Shown here piece by piece: positions 10,914 to 20,273 of a stretch of DNA of 56,087 bases. The notes under the pieces are model-generated. The model saw only the letters and a program-made list of their open reading frames with translations. It searched no databases and was not told the DNA's origin. The stretch spans positions 1 through 56,087 of the forward strand of contig JAITQN010000110.1 of NCBI GenBank assembly GCA_031288865.1, read 5' to 3'. The position numbers were made by a program, and so were the translations under genes. Within the stretch, counting starts at the first letter, position 1; each line of letters starts with the position of its first letter. Source of the DNA: Prevotellaceae bacterium (GTDB taxonomy: Bacteria > Bacteroidota > Bacteroidia > Bacteroidales > UBA932).

Positions 10914-12701
10914 TTAGAAGGAAAGCGTAAGTCCGCCGCCCACGGTAATGCCTTGGTGGTAGTAGAGATAGTAGTGCTGATAATGTTGGTTCAGCAGATT
11001 GTTTCCCTGAAGGAAAACGGAAAGTTTTTGGGTGATGCGGTACTCTGCCGCAAGCCCTAAATTCAGGTATGCATTTGTAGAAGTGGTATGCACCTCATAA
11101 GCTGCAGGCAGCAGCACCGGCGTTTTTCCGCGGAGCAGTGCGTCGAGGGTGAATATGAAAGCGCCTGTCTCGTATCGTGTCTGTAACCCCGCTTCAACAT
11201 TGGGTTTGTGCCATGCCTTTTCCTGTATATCCATTTTGTATTGGATATAATTGAAGAAAAACAACGATTCGAAATTCTTGTATTTGGCGCTCAGTTCGAA
11301 CCCTACCGTGATTTTTGAGATGTTGTCATACTCCACATCGAAGTTGCTGAGAAGCGCGCCCTCCGGGTTCGTTGGTTGCCCGTCGTTGATGGTTTTTATG
11401 CTGTTGACGAAAAAGTACATGCTGTCGATCATCGCGTAGGAGGCGCTCAGGCGATAGGCGAACATGGTGCTGAACTTTCCTTTGGCGCCGGCCTCGCCCT
11501 CTATTCTGGTGCGGGTGTTCGACACGTTCAAACCCGGCAGTACATAAGGGTTCTCGGAAATAATTTTGTCGTAGTTGTTGAGGGTCGAGCCGCCCTTTAC
11601 CTCGAGATAAGGAATGAATACGCCGCCGTAGGTAATGCCGTGAAAGGCCAGGAAAGGATAGAAGTTGAAATTCATTCCGTGTCCGGTGTAAAGGCCTTCG
11701 ATATTCGCGCCCGCCGATGCTTTTATGACATTGTTGTGAAAAGAATAGGACGGGGTGACGTTGAACAGCCCCGACGCGAGTTGCTTGGTCAGGTTGTCGC
11801 GGTTGTATGCCCGGGCGAAAAGTTGTACATTAAAAGCGTGGTATTTGCCCAGTTTCCGGTTGAGGAATCCGTCCAGCCCCACTGTATATTGCCTTGTAGC
11901 CCTGTAGCCGTATTGATGCGCCGATTCCCTGAGGTAATCGAAATGCGCCTGAAGGTCGAACGAAAGCGCTCTGCCGGAATTGTTCAGGGAGTATATGCGG
12001 GCATCGTTTTTGAAGATATTGAATGTTTGGCGCATGAATTTTCTCACAAAATCGTTATCGGCAATGGAGGGGTAATTTTTAAGATACAGTGTGTCCTGGC
12101 CGTGATACAGCAGGGATTGATGCCTGTATTCCGATTTCACGTTTATGGCCGCCTGTTTGTAGAGGTGTTGCAGTTCCACACCGGCTTGTGTTGTTTCGTG
12201 CGCCGATGAAATTTCATTCGCAAGGGGTTGCACAAATACGGGCGCCTGGTCGTAAAGCGGCGATTTTCCCCAGAAGGAGCGGTGTTTGAGGTAAATGCTC
12301 ACTGCCGATTTTCGCGACAGCTGACTGTGGAGGTAGAGGTCGGCTTCGGGCGCCGTGGGGTACAGAAACCCTGCGCGGAGGTAGCCGTATCCCACGCCGG
12401 ACAGGAGCAGATTATCCGTAGCCAGTGAAATGGCGGGAATCGGTTCGAGCGAAAAGCGGCTCTGCATATCACCGGTGATGTATGGATAGGTGAATTTTAT
12501 TTTCGGATGGATGATAGAGTCGTTCGTGTTATAGGGGAGGTCGATTTTATCGGATTCGAGGAGTTTTCCTTTGTAATCGGTCACAACTTCAATGGTAGGA
12601 TCGATTCCCATAGTTGTTTTTGAAGGTTGCTGCGCCACCGTAGCGGCGCTTGTGCAAAGCATCAATCCGGCGATAAATATGACAGTGTAATGTAGTTTCA
12701 T
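10914..12701 (-). CDS. TonB-dependent-receptor-like outer-membrane beta-barrel without plug
   Basis: 595 residues with a signal peptide (cleavage near ATVAQQ). The body has repeated alternating strands with many Y, N, F and G residues, a TonB-receptor-like ending (VFLQGNNLLNQHYQHYYLY) and a terminal phenylalanine (LTLSF). The long N-terminal plug domain of a true TonB-dependent receptor is not present. The gene starts two bases after the stop of the TPR gene, so the two form an operon and probably act together at the outer membrane. No ligand or partner beyond the TPR protein can be named. Confidence 0.8.
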   Translation of the reverse strand: MKLHYTVIFIAGLMLCTSAATVAQQPSKTTMGIDPTIEVVTDYKGKLLESDKIDLPYNTNDSIIHPKIKFTYPYITGDMQSRFSLEPIPAISLATDNLLLSGVGYGYLRAGFLYPTAPEADLYLHSQLSRKSAVSIYLKHRSFWGKSPLYDQAPVFVQPLANEISSAHETTQAGVELQHLYKQAAINVKSEYRHQSLLYHGQDTLYLKNYPSIADNDFVRKFMRQTFNIFKNDARIYSLNNSGRALSFDLQAHFDYLRESAHQYGYRATRQYTVGLDGFLNRKLGKYHAFNVQLFARAYNRDNLTKQLASGLFNVTPSYSFHNNVIKASAGANIEGLYTGHGMNFNFYPFLAFHGITYGGVFIPYLEVKGGSTLNNYDKIISENPYVLPGLNVSNTRTRIEGEAGAKGKFSTMFAYRLSASYAMIDSMYFFVNSIKTINDGQPTNPEGALLSNFDVEYDNISKITVGFELSAKYKNFESLFFFNYIQYKMDIQEKAWHKPNVEAGLQTRYETGAFIFTLDALLRGKTPVLLPAAYEVHTTSTNAYLNLGLAAEYRITQKLSVFLQGNNLLNQHYQHYYLYYHQGITVGGGLTLSF

Positions 12702-12703
12702 AG

Positions 12704-15703
12704 TTATTGAATTGCAGCTAAACGTGTTTTTACCACATCGATAATTCCGTCTCCTTCTATAGTGTATTCGTTTACGATGCTTTTATATGTGGCTTTCGCC
12801 TGTTCTATTTCGTTTCGTGTCACGTAGATGTCGCCCAGGATGATGAAGCTTTGCGCCAACCAGTAGGGTTGTCTGCTTTGCGCATCCGAGAAAGCGAATA
12901 CGGCGTTTATGGCCTCGTCGGCGCGGTCGCTTTGGTGCAATATTTCGATGAAACGAAATGCGGCTTCGGCGCCTTCGGGCGTCTTGATAAAGTTGTCGGA
13001 GAGTTGTTTGTAAAACACCATGGCCCCCTCGTTATCTCCCAACTGCTGCGTTGATTTTGCGCGTATGAGCATGGCCTTTAGCCTGTCCTGTTCGCCGGCG
13101 GTTGAAAACCGGAGTACACTTTGCGCCATTTCAATCGCTTTTTGATAATTTTTCAGGTTGAAGCAGGCTTCTGTAATCCGCGATGTGGCTTCGAGGTTAT
13201 AGTTTTCTACCTGGGTAGAAGCGAGCAGTTTTTCATACGATTTGATGACCTCGCTGTAATCTTCGAGCCTGTATACGCTGCGTGAATATCCCAGCAAGGA
13301 TAGTTCGGTAAATGCATTTTGAGGCTGTCCGGTCACAAAACCGAAGTGTTTTCTGGCTTCGCTGTATTGCCGCTTGCGGAACAGGCAGTCGCCGAGGTAA
13401 AAATTAACATGGATGGTATGAGATGATGCGGGATACGTTTGCAGGAAATTTCTAAGCGCGTTAATGGCCTCGTCACACTCGCCGGAGAGGTATATCTTTT
13501 CGGCCTGAATGAAGCGGCTGTTTTGTTTTTCAATTTCTCTTTCGGCCTCGCTGCCTTTATCAATCGCCAGTTGGTCGACGAAGCTGTAGTAGCTTTCAAT
13601 GTCGTTGATATCCTGATAGGCGTTTTTCAGCCCCGACAGCGCGTTTTGTGCGTCCTGCGAGCCGGGATTAATTGATATGGCCTTTTTGTAATAGTCGATG
13701 GCTGCAGCATAGTTGCCGGTATTCACGTTGACTAATCCGAGTTCGATGAAAGCCAGTTGGCAGTAGGGGCTCGCGGGGTATTGCCGTGTGATTTTGAGGA
13801 ACGCATTGCCGGCCAGGTCGAATTTATTCAGCCGGAAGTACGTGCGTCCCATCTCATAAATTCCCGGAGGGGTGTATTCGGCCTGCGGAAGCTCTGAACT
13901 GAGGGAGTTAAGTATGTCCAACTTCTGTTGTGTTTTGCCTGCCAGTCCCATGGACATGGCTTTTTGATACATGGCATAATCCACGTGATTGGCTTTGAGC
14001 CGTATGGTTTTGTCGTAGTTTTCGGCCGCTAAGGTATACTTCTGTTGGGTAAAATAACAATCGCCGATGCAGTTGTAGGCGTCGCCGAGGTATTTGGTGT
14101 CGTTCTTTGCCAGGTTTACATATTTCCTGAACCAGCTTATGGCCTCGTCGTGTTGCTGCATCTTTAAGGCGCAATAGCCGATGTTGTAGTGGGCGAGCTG
14201 GAATTCGGATTTGTTGTTGAACGCCCCCTCGGCGTGGATAAAGTCCTCATATTGCTTCTTTGCTTTCCGGTAGTTGCGGCTTTTGTAGAGGGCTTCGGCC
14301 TTCCAGTAGCGCGCCGTAGCAGCAAGATAGGAATCATATTTGCTGTAAGTGAGGGAATAGTCGAATGATTTGATGGCGCTGTCGTATGCCGCGGCGTCGT
14401 ATGAAGCCATAGCCTGGATGAACGCGATGCGCTGGATATCGGCATAGTCCGTGTCGGTGTGTTTAGGCAGGGCGAGGAGCGTTTCTATGGCTTTTTCGTA
14501 ACGTTTATCTACGGTGTAGGCAATAACGAGTATGCGGCTTATGTCTTTTTGCGGATAGGCCTTGTGATAGTCGTAAAGGGGATCGGTGTTGTTATGCAGT
14601 TCCAGCGCCAGCTTGGCGGCGTTAAAGGTGGTAATGTTTTTAATGGCATAGTTGAAATCCATTTTCCCGGCGGCATTGAAGTAATCGAGCGCTTTTTCGC
14701 TGTTTCCCGTTCGCAAGGCGATGTCGCCGGCGTAGTAAAGCGCATTTTGCGCCAGCGAATCGGTGCGGATGGTTAATACGGAGTCGAGCACCTGCAGCGC
14801 TTCGGGATATTGTTTGAGCCGGTAATAAAGCGAGGCCTCCAGGTAATAATCGTTGCGGGTTATCTGTGCGGCATTTTCGCGGTAAAGGTTAAAGTAGCGG
14901 AGCGATTCCTCGTATTGCTGCATCTTAAAATACGCATTGGCGATCAGGTAGGCAATCTCCGGATACCGCGCATCATCAACGGTTTTGAGCAACGGCACGC
15001 CGAGGGTGATTATTTTTTCATATTCCTGTTGATAGGCGTGGATCTGAAGCGTATAGAGGGCAATCAATGAAGCAAAACGGCCGTCGGTGGCTATCTCCTG
15101 TAAGGAGGTGTTGGCCGACAAATAATTTTTGTGCAAATATTCGATGTGCGCATAATAATAAGTAGAGGTAATGCTGTAGTCGCTGAAAGGCAGCGCCCTG
15201 ATGTGGGAAAACAGCGACTGCGCCTTGTTGAAATCATCGGTTTTGAAGTAGGCGTAGGCCTGTAAGTACAGGCATTCTATCCTGTCGTCGGCGTTCAGTT
15301 CCCTGTTGTCGACTTTTTCAAACCACGTGATCGCCTTACGGTATTGCCCGGTGCCGCACAGTTGCTTTGCTAAGGAAAAATGGATGTAGTCTGCGTTTGG
15401 GTTGCCGGGCATTGCTTTGTCAAGCTGTATCACCAGGTCTTCGGTATGGTCTAATTGTAACTTGATGGCGCACAATGTGAGGTGCGACGCAATGTCGATT
15501 TGCAGTATTTCGTTGGAAGCAACCTCCGCAGCTTTTTTAAATTGCGTTTGCGCGTCGGTATATTGCCCTTTTTTATACAGGTCTATGGCGCTGGAATAAT
15601 AGGGGTTGCCAAATCCGGTATGAACCTGTGCCGGTGCAATAAAACGGCTTGTACAAAGAAACAAGGCACAGATAAACAGTCGGTAGCAAAGTTTAATTTT
15701 CAT
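12704..15703 (-). CDS. Large exported tetratricopeptide-repeat protein
   Basis: 999 residues with a signal peptide ending near APAQV, then TPR units over almost the full length, recognisable from recurring A-x-x-x-Y/F and G-x-Y pairs (for example SAIDLYKKGQYTDAQTQF, GNYAAAIDYYKKAISINPG). Such solenoids bind other proteins; nothing enzymatic is visible. It lies directly upstream of the plug-less barrel with a two-base gap, so a periplasmic scaffold working with that barrel is a reasonable inference. A TACCTTTG element (complement of 15724-15731) precedes the start by about 20 bases. Confidence 0.88.
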   Translation of the reverse strand: MKIKLCYRLFICALFLCTSRFIAPAQVHTGFGNPYYSSAIDLYKKGQYTDAQTQFKKAAEVASNEILQIDIASHLTLCAIKLQLDHTEDLVIQLDKAMPGNPNADYIHFSLAKQLCGTGQYRKAITWFEKVDNRELNADDRIECLYLQAYAYFKTDDFNKAQSLFSHIRALPFSDYSITSTYYYAHIEYLHKNYLSANTSLQEIATDGRFASLIALYTLQIHAYQQEYEKIITLGVPLLKTVDDARYPEIAYLIANAYFKMQQYEESLRYFNLYRENAAQITRNDYYLEASLYYRLKQYPEALQVLDSVLTIRTDSLAQNALYYAGDIALRTGNSEKALDYFNAAGKMDFNYAIKNITTFNAAKLALELHNNTDPLYDYHKAYPQKDISRILVIAYTVDKRYEKAIETLLALPKHTDTDYADIQRIAFIQAMASYDAAAYDSAIKSFDYSLTYSKYDSYLAATARYWKAEALYKSRNYRKAKKQYEDFIHAEGAFNNKSEFQLAHYNIGYCALKMQQHDEAISWFRKYVNLAKNDTKYLGDAYNCIGDCYFTQQKYTLAAENYDKTIRLKANHVDYAMYQKAMSMGLAGKTQQKLDILNSLSSELPQAEYTPPGIYEMGRTYFRLNKFDLAGNAFLKITRQYPASPYCQLAFIELGLVNVNTGNYAAAIDYYKKAISINPGSQDAQNALSGLKNAYQDINDIESYYSFVDQLAIDKGSEAEREIEKQNSRFIQAEKIYLSGECDEAINALRNFLQTYPASSHTIHVNFYLGDCLFRKRQYSEARKHFGFVTGQPQNAFTELSLLGYSRSVYRLEDYSEVIKSYEKLLASTQVENYNLEATSRITEACFNLKNYQKAIEMAQSVLRFSTAGEQDRLKAMLIRAKSTQQLGDNEGAMVFYKQLSDNFIKTPEGAEAAFRFIEILHQSDRADEAINAVFAFSDAQSRQPYWLAQSFIILGDIYVTRNEIEQAKATYKSIVNEYTIEGDGIIDVVKTRLAAIQ

Positions 15704-15723
15704 AGAAAATTAATAATAATTCA

Positions 15724-15731
15724 CAAAGGTA
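15724..15731 (-). promoter_or_regulatory. -7 element of the TPR/barrel operon
   Basis: TACCTTTG on the minus strand matches TAnnTTTG, about 20 bases before the ATG at 15703. No good TTG is seen at the expected upstream spacing. Confidence 0.5.
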
Positions 15732-15775
15732 TGAAAATTAAATGTAAATGTGAAATTTTGAGGGTAAAAATTACT

Positions 15776-17389
15776 TTAATGCTGCTCAAGTTCTTTTATT
15801 GCCCGCGTCAAGGTGTTGTCGATATTGCTGAGAAAGGGGTAAAAACCTTCGTCGTCGAGAGACGTATTACGCCCTATGTATGCTTTTAAATAATTTTCAA
15901 TAAGGTGCTTGCATTGATTCAGCGCGGCGGGCTTCGGTTTTACGCCCTGGCGTGCCGCATACTCGGCGAAGCGTTGCGGCAAATCGAAAGAAGCGAAAAA
16001 TTTCCGGAGGTCGTCCAGCGTTTTGATCTTGTTGATTTCGGTTCGATGGAGGTCGGAGAAGTGGATGGCGTAGCGGTATATGAGGTTTTTTCTCGACACA
16101 TTGATGAAATATTCGTTCACGCCGGTTGTATCATACGGAACGAACACGTCGGGCGCAATGCCGCCGCCGCCATACACGATTTTCCCACCGGGCGTGGTGT
16201 AGCGCTGTACCGTGTCTTGTTTGATGCTGTCGGCGTCCAGAAATTCACCGTGAAGCTCGCGCTGGAAGATGTCTTCTTCGTAGTTTTTATCTTTGCCGTA
16301 TGGCCTTTGTATGCTGCGCCCGGTGGGGGTGTAATAGCGGGCTATGGTGAGGCGCAGTCCCGAATTGTCGCTGAAGTTAATAGGCTCCTGTACCAGCCCC
16401 TTGCCGAATGTGCGCAGTCCGACAATAAGCCCCCTGTCGTTGTCCTGCAAGGCCCCGGCTACGATTTCGGAAGCAGACGCCGTGGCTTCGTTGGTGAGCA
16501 CGGCCACGTTGATGTGTTGCAGGCGCCCCTGTCCGTTGGCATACAGGTCCTGGCGTTTGCGCGCCCGGCCTTCGGTATATACAATAAGACTTCCGTACGG
16601 GAGAAACTCGTTAGCGATTTCAAAAGCCTGGTCGAGCAGCCCGCCGGTATTGTTGCGCAGGTCGAAGATGAGGTTTTTCATTCCCTTTTTTTGCAAGTCC
16701 AGCGCCGTTTGGAGAAATTCATGGTGCGACGATTTTGAAAACTTCGACAACTTGATGTATCCGGTGTGGTCGTTTACCATGTAGGCCACGTCGACATTTT
16801 TCACGGGGATTTTGCCGCGTGTGACGGGGAAGTGCATCAAATTCGGTTCACCGACGCGCTGTATGCCTATGGTTACTCGCGTGCCCGTTTTGCCGCGCAG
16901 CATTTTCACTATGTTATTCTGGTTGATTTTCTGTCCGGCAATCAGCGAGTCGTCTACCGTAATAATCCGGTCGCCGGGGTGTATGCCCACGCGTTCGGAA
17001 GGCCCGCCGTTGACCACACTGATCACAATCACCGTGTCGTTCGGCATATTGAACGTAATCCCCACGCCGTCGAAGTTTCCTTCTATCGATTCATTGGCCT
17101 CTTCCATCTCCGACGCCTTTATATATATGGAGTGCGGGTCGAGCGCTTTCAGTACGAACGGAATGGTTTTTTCCACCAGGCTGTCGATGTTCACCGGATC
17201 CACGTAGTTTTCCTTAATTTGGCCGAACACGAGTTGGAGCTTGCTCAATTCGAGTTGGGAATGATATACGGGAATGGGAATATACTTGTTGATGTCGGCG
17301 TTTTTGTATAAAAGGTATTGACCGATGATCATGCCGAGCACGATGCATACCAAAGAGGTTAATAGGCGAAGCAGGATGTTTTTATTCAT
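15776..17389 (-). CDS. S41 family carboxy-terminal processing peptidase (copy 1)
   Basis: 537 residues: an N-terminal membrane anchor or signal (residues 5-28), a PDZ domain (about 105-185, with GGPSERVGIHPGDRI), and the S41 serine protease core. The catalytic dyad is predicted as Ser305 in ATASASE and Lys330 in RTFGKG, 25 residues apart as in CtpB. The enzyme should act in the periplasm, cutting proteins from exposed C-termini. The C-terminal 130 residues after GGGGIAPDVFVP are of the Bacteroidota type and also occur in the paralogue at 22256. Its start overlaps the stop of the dCMP deaminase gene by 8 bases, so they are co-transcribed. Confidence 0.92.
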   Translation of the reverse strand: MNKNILLRLLTSLVCIVLGMIIGQYLLYKNADINKYIPIPVYHSQLELSKLQLVFGQIKENYVDPVNIDSLVEKTIPFVLKALDPHSIYIKASEMEEANESIEGNFDGVGITFNMPNDTVIVISVVNGGPSERVGIHPGDRIITVDDSLIAGQKINQNNIVKMLRGKTGTRVTIGIQRVGEPNLMHFPVTRGKIPVKNVDVAYMVNDHTGYIKLSKFSKSSHHEFLQTALDLQKKGMKNLIFDLRNNTGGLLDQAFEIANEFLPYGSLIVYTEGRARKRQDLYANGQGRLQHINVAVLTNEATASASEIVAGALQDNDRGLIVGLRTFGKGLVQEPINFSDNSGLRLTIARYYTPTGRSIQRPYGKDKNYEEDIFQRELHGEFLDADSIKQDTVQRYTTPGGKIVYGGGGIAPDVFVPYDTTGVNEYFINVSRKNLIYRYAIHFSDLHRTEINKIKTLDDLRKFFASFDLPQRFAEYAARQGVKPKPAALNQCKHLIENYLKAYIGRNTSLDDEGFYPFLSNIDNTLTRAIKELEQH

Positions 17390-17846
17390 AGGTTCTTTTT
17401 ATTGAGAGGTCTGTATGCTGCGTGTTTATGTCAATGTGGATGATCTCAACCCCGGCGCGGCGCAGGAGTTCGATGCCGTCGGTGATGCGGTACTGGTTGC
17501 TGTACACCACGCGGGTAATGCCGGCCTGTATGATGAGCTTTGCGCATTCCATGCAGGGGGAGGTGGTGATGTAGAGCGTGGCGCCCTCGCTGCTGTTGTT
17601 CGATTTGGCCACCTTGGTGATGGCATTGGCTTCGGCGTGGAGCACGTAAGGCTTGGTGAGGCCTTCTTCGTCTTCGCATACGTTTTCGAAGCCGGCCGGG
17701 GTTCCGTTGTAGCCGTCGGATATGATCATGCGGTCCTTTACAATAATGGCGCCCACCTGCCGGCGTTTGCAGTAGGAATTTTTCCCCCACACCGCCGCCA
17801 TTTCGAGATAACTGCGGTCAAATTGCTCCTGTTTTTCAGCGGTCAT
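17382..17846 (-). CDS. dCMP deaminase-family zinc enzyme
   Basis: 154 residues from the ATG at 17846. The longer track ORF to 18041 runs through the tRNA-Asp gene on the other strand and is rejected. The cytidine/deoxycytidylate deaminase signature is intact: HAEAN (zinc His and catalytic Glu) and PCMEC (two zinc cysteines). The EMAAVWGKNSYCKRRQVG N-terminus fits the dCMP deaminase group (dCMP to dUMP, feeding dTMP synthesis). A ComE-like label is used for the same family in some genomes. It is the first gene of the operon with the S41 protease; a TATCTTTG element lies at 17864-17871 on this strand. Confidence 0.9.
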   Translation of the reverse strand: MTAEKQEQFDRSYLEMAAVWGKNSYCKRRQVGAIIVKDRMIISDGYNGTPAGFENVCEDEEGLTKPYVLHAEANAITKVAKSNNSSEGATLYITTSPCMECAKLIIQAGITRVVYSNQYRITDGIELLRRAGVEIIHIDINTQHTDLSIKRTYE

Positions 17847-17863
17847 GCTTAACAAATAAAGCA

Positions 17864-17871
17864 CAAAGATA
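17864..17871 (-). promoter_or_regulatory. -7 element of the deaminase/S41 operon
   Basis: TATCTTTG on the minus strand, 18 bases before the deaminase ATG; the upstream TTG is not obvious at the usual spacing. Confidence 0.5.
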
Positions 17872-17902
17872 GAAAAAAGTCGGTGATTTCTTAAAAAGAT
17901 TA

Positions 17903-17932
17903 TTGCGGAATCAAAAAAAGGTGTTACCTTTG
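17903..17932 (+). promoter_or_regulatory. tRNA-Asp promoter
   Basis: TTG at 17903-17905, exactly 19 bases, then TACCTTTG at 17925-17932, a full consensus match. The tRNA begins 17 bases later. Confidence 0.75.
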
Positions 17933-17948
17933 TGTCCCCAAATGAACC

Positions 17949-18025
17949 GGTGTGGTAGTTCAGTTGGTTAGAATACGTGCCTGTCACGCACGGGGTCGCG
18001 GGTTCGAATCCCGTCCGCACCGCCA
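17949..18025 (+). tRNA. tRNA-Asp (GTC)
   Basis: A complete cloverleaf: acceptor GGTGTGG pairs with CCGCACC (one G-T), the anticodon stem CGTGC/GCACG encloses loop CTGTCAC with anticodon GTC at 17983-17985, and the T-arm reads GCGGGTTCGAATCCCGT. Discriminator G and an encoded CCA end at 18025. Confidence 0.97.
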
Positions 18026-18027
18026 AG

Positions 18028-18062
18028 CCCGCCTTCAGCAATTAGTCCGAAGGCGGGTTTTT
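18028..18062 (+). terminator. Intrinsic terminator after tRNA-Asp
   Basis: A 9-bp perfect stem, CCCGCCTTC at 18028-18036 and GAAGGCGGG at 18049-18057, with a 12-base loop and a TTTTT run. It begins 3 bases after the tRNA and lies before the convergent methyltransferase gene. Confidence 0.85.
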
Positions 18063-18077
18063 GTTTGTGAAAAATGA

Positions 18078-19256
18078 TTATTCCACCTGCAATACTAAGC
18101 CCTTTAGGTATTCGCCTTCAGGGTGATAGATGTTGATGGGATGGTCGGCGGGCTGGGTGAGCTGATGCAAGATGCGCACCGGGCGGCCGGAGATGGCGGC
18201 GGCCGAGAAAACGGCGTTGCGGAAGTCGACTTTGTTCACCACCTGCGAGCAACTGAACGTGAACACTATTCCACCCGGCGCAATACGCGAGAAAGCCGCC
18301 GCGTTTAGCCGCTTATAGGCCTGCAGCGCGTTGCGCAACGCCCCTTTGTGCTTGGCGAATGCCGGCGGGTCGAGCGCCATAAGGTCGTAGGTATGGTTGT
18401 CTGAATTGTACAGGAAATCGAACGCATCGGTGGCGAAGGCCTCGTGCGGCGCGGCGCGGAGGAAGTTCAGCGAAACGTTTTCGTTGGCCAGATCAATAGC
18501 CCGCTGCGAACTGTCGACCGAATGCACCCGCGCCGCGCCGCCGCCCAGCGCGTACACCGAAAAGCCGCCGGTGTAACAAAACAAGTTCAGCACGGAGCGC
18601 CCTTTGGCATATTGCGATAACAACCGGCGGTTGTCGCGCTGGTCGAGGAAGAAGCCTGTCTTTTGCCCCTTTTCCCAGTCTACGGCAAAGCGGTAGCCGT
18701 TTTCGGAGATGACCTTTCCGGATTCTCCCGCACGGTACAGGTAGCTGTCGGGAATGGCTTCATTTTCCTTGCTGGTGAGGGTAGCGGCGCTTTTATCGTA
18801 GACTGCCGCGAGTTGGGTTCCGTATACTGTCCGTAAAGCGTCGGCTATGGCGTGGCGTGCGCGAAACATGCCGATGGTGTGGGCTTGCAGCACGGCTGTG
18901 CTGCCGTAGAGGTCGATAATCAGCCCGGGCAGGTTGTCGCCCTCGCCGTGTGCCAGGCGATAGGCTGTGGTGTCGCCTGTGGAGATGACTGCTTTGCGCA
19001 AAACGCGCGCCTTGCGTAGCGCCGCTTCCCAAAAGGCCGCATCAACAGCGCACTGTTGAAACGACAAAACCCTTACGGTGATAGAGCCTTCCTGATAGTG
19101 TCCCGTGGCCAAAAAAACGCCGTCGTGCGTGTATACCTCCACCACATCGCCCTCTGCGGCCTGTCCCTCGTATCGCGCCACTGCGCCGGAAAAAACCCAC
19201 GGATGAAAGCGCCGGAGCGACTCTTCGCGCCCCCGTTTTAAAAATAGTCGCGTCAT
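18078..19256 (-). CDS. RlmI-like class I rRNA large-subunit methyltransferase
   Basis: 392 residues from the ATG at 19256, chosen because it overlaps the stop of the upstream CDF gene as ATGA; a start 12 bases earlier (MCNN) is also possible. An N-terminal PUA domain (residues about 3-75, including HPWVFSGAV) is followed by a Rossmann methyltransferase domain with the SAM-binding segment VLNLFCYTGGFSVYA and the LDPPAF motif typical of RlmI/RlmK-type 5-methylcytosine enzymes. The family methylates a cytosine of 23S rRNA; the exact position here is not shown. Confidence 0.9.
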   Translation of the reverse strand: MTRLFLKRGREESLRRFHPWVFSGAVARYEGQAAEGDVVEVYTHDGVFLATGHYQEGSITVRVLSFQQCAVDAAFWEAALRKARVLRKAVISTGDTTAYRLAHGEGDNLPGLIIDLYGSTAVLQAHTIGMFRARHAIADALRTVYGTQLAAVYDKSAATLTSKENEAIPDSYLYRAGESGKVISENGYRFAVDWEKGQKTGFFLDQRDNRRLLSQYAKGRSVLNLFCYTGGFSVYALGGGAARVHSVDSSQRAIDLANENVSLNFLRAAPHEAFATDAFDFLYNSDNHTYDLMALDPPAFAKHKGALRNALQAYKRLNAAAFSRIAPGGIVFTFSCSQVVNKVDFRNAVFSAAAISGRPVRILHQLTQPADHPINIYHPEGEYLKGLVLQVE

Positions 19257-20146
19257 ATTATTACACATTCACATTCTCCGGATTCGGCTCCGGTCTCAAA
19301 TTCAACGGTGACGTGGTGAATTTCAAAGTCATCGCACACCGCCTTGACGGCGGCTTTCAGCGCTTGCCGGCCGGCCTCCGGCAAATTACCATCTATTACA
19401 ACATGTAAGGTCATGATGTGCTGCCGGCCGTCTAATGTCCATACGTGCAAATCGTGAATTTGCAATACGTGATCCAGCGCCCGTAGCGCGGTTTCCAGCT
19501 TTTCCACATCCACGTTTTCGGGAATTTCCTGCAACAGCACCTTTAGCGTCCCTTTCAGGTTTTTATAGGCGTTGCACAGCACCCATACGCAAATGGCGAG
19601 CGACAGTATGGGGTCGATCACCGGAAGGTCGATAAACAGCATCACCACGCTGGCTACCAGCACGGCCATCCAGCCCAGCACGTCTTCCATGATATGCAGG
19701 AACAGCGCCCGTTCGTTGAACGACGATCCTTTTTTCATTTGCAGCGCGGCCAGTCCGTTTATGACGATGCCCAGCACAGCCAGCAGGAGCATGCCTTGGG
19801 CATGGGCGGGCTCGGGCGTGATAATGCGCGCGATGCTTTCCTTAATAATAAATATCGACCCGATGAGGAGCACCACCGAGATGAACAGTGCGCCCAACAG
19901 CGAAAAACGACGGTATCCGTAGGTGTAGCGGTTGTCGCGGCCGCGGTTCGACACTTTTTGCAGGTACCACGATACCCCCAGCGACACGCAGTCGCCGGTA
20001 TCGTGAAAGGCGTCCGACAAAATGGCGACGCTGTTGGTCAGCAATCCGCCCACCAATTCTATGACCGCAAAACCCAGGTTCAAGAAAAACGCCAAACCGA
20101 TGTTTTTCGAAATCCGCTCCTGTGTGTACCCGTGATGATGATCCAT
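19253..20146 (-). CDS. Cation diffusion facilitator (zinc/metal-proton antiporter)
   Basis: 297 residues from MDHHH at 20146. Six membrane segments are visible in the first 200 residues, with paired metal-site motifs SDAFHDTGD in the second and HIMEDVLGW in the fifth, as in ZitB/CzcD exporters. A His-rich N-terminus (DHHHGY) and a C-terminal cytoplasmic metal-binding fold follow. It exports divalent metals, most likely zinc, in exchange for protons. The minus strand reads TATCTTTG at 20151-20158, directly before this ATG, so the transcript would have almost no leader. It is translationally coupled to the downstream methyltransferase by ATGA. Confidence 0.92.
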   Translation of the reverse strand: MDHHHGYTQERISKNIGLAFFLNLGFAVIELVGGLLTNSVAILSDAFHDTGDCVSLGVSWYLQKVSNRGRDNRYTYGYRRFSLLGALFISVVLLIGSIFIIKESIARIITPEPAHAQGMLLLAVLGIVINGLAALQMKKGSSFNERALFLHIMEDVLGWMAVLVASVVMLFIDLPVIDPILSLAICVWVLCNAYKNLKGTLKVLLQEIPENVDVEKLETALRALDHVLQIHDLHVWTLDGRQHIMTLHVVIDGNLPEAGRQALKAAVKAVCDDFEIHHVTVEFETGAESGECECVII

Positions 20147-20177
20147 CTTACAAAGATACATTTTTTTCCGGTTTTAA

Positions 20178-20207
20178 TTGTTTTTTAATAATAAATGCTT
20201 ACATTTG
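20178..20207 (+). promoter_or_regulatory. rpsA promoter
   Basis: TTG at 20178-20180, 19 bases, then TACATTTG at 20200-20207, an exact consensus match. The leader to the rpsA ATG is about 60 bases. Confidence 0.75.
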
Positions 20208-20273
20208 CGTGCTCTTTCGTGATGAAAGTTTATAAATAATGTCTAACTTGATAATTTAAAAACATTTACAAAA

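Noticed and set aside
17847-18041. Longer N-terminus of the deaminase given by the ORF track
   Set aside because: It would be encoded on the complement of tRNA-Asp and its promoter; the shorter start matches the family length.
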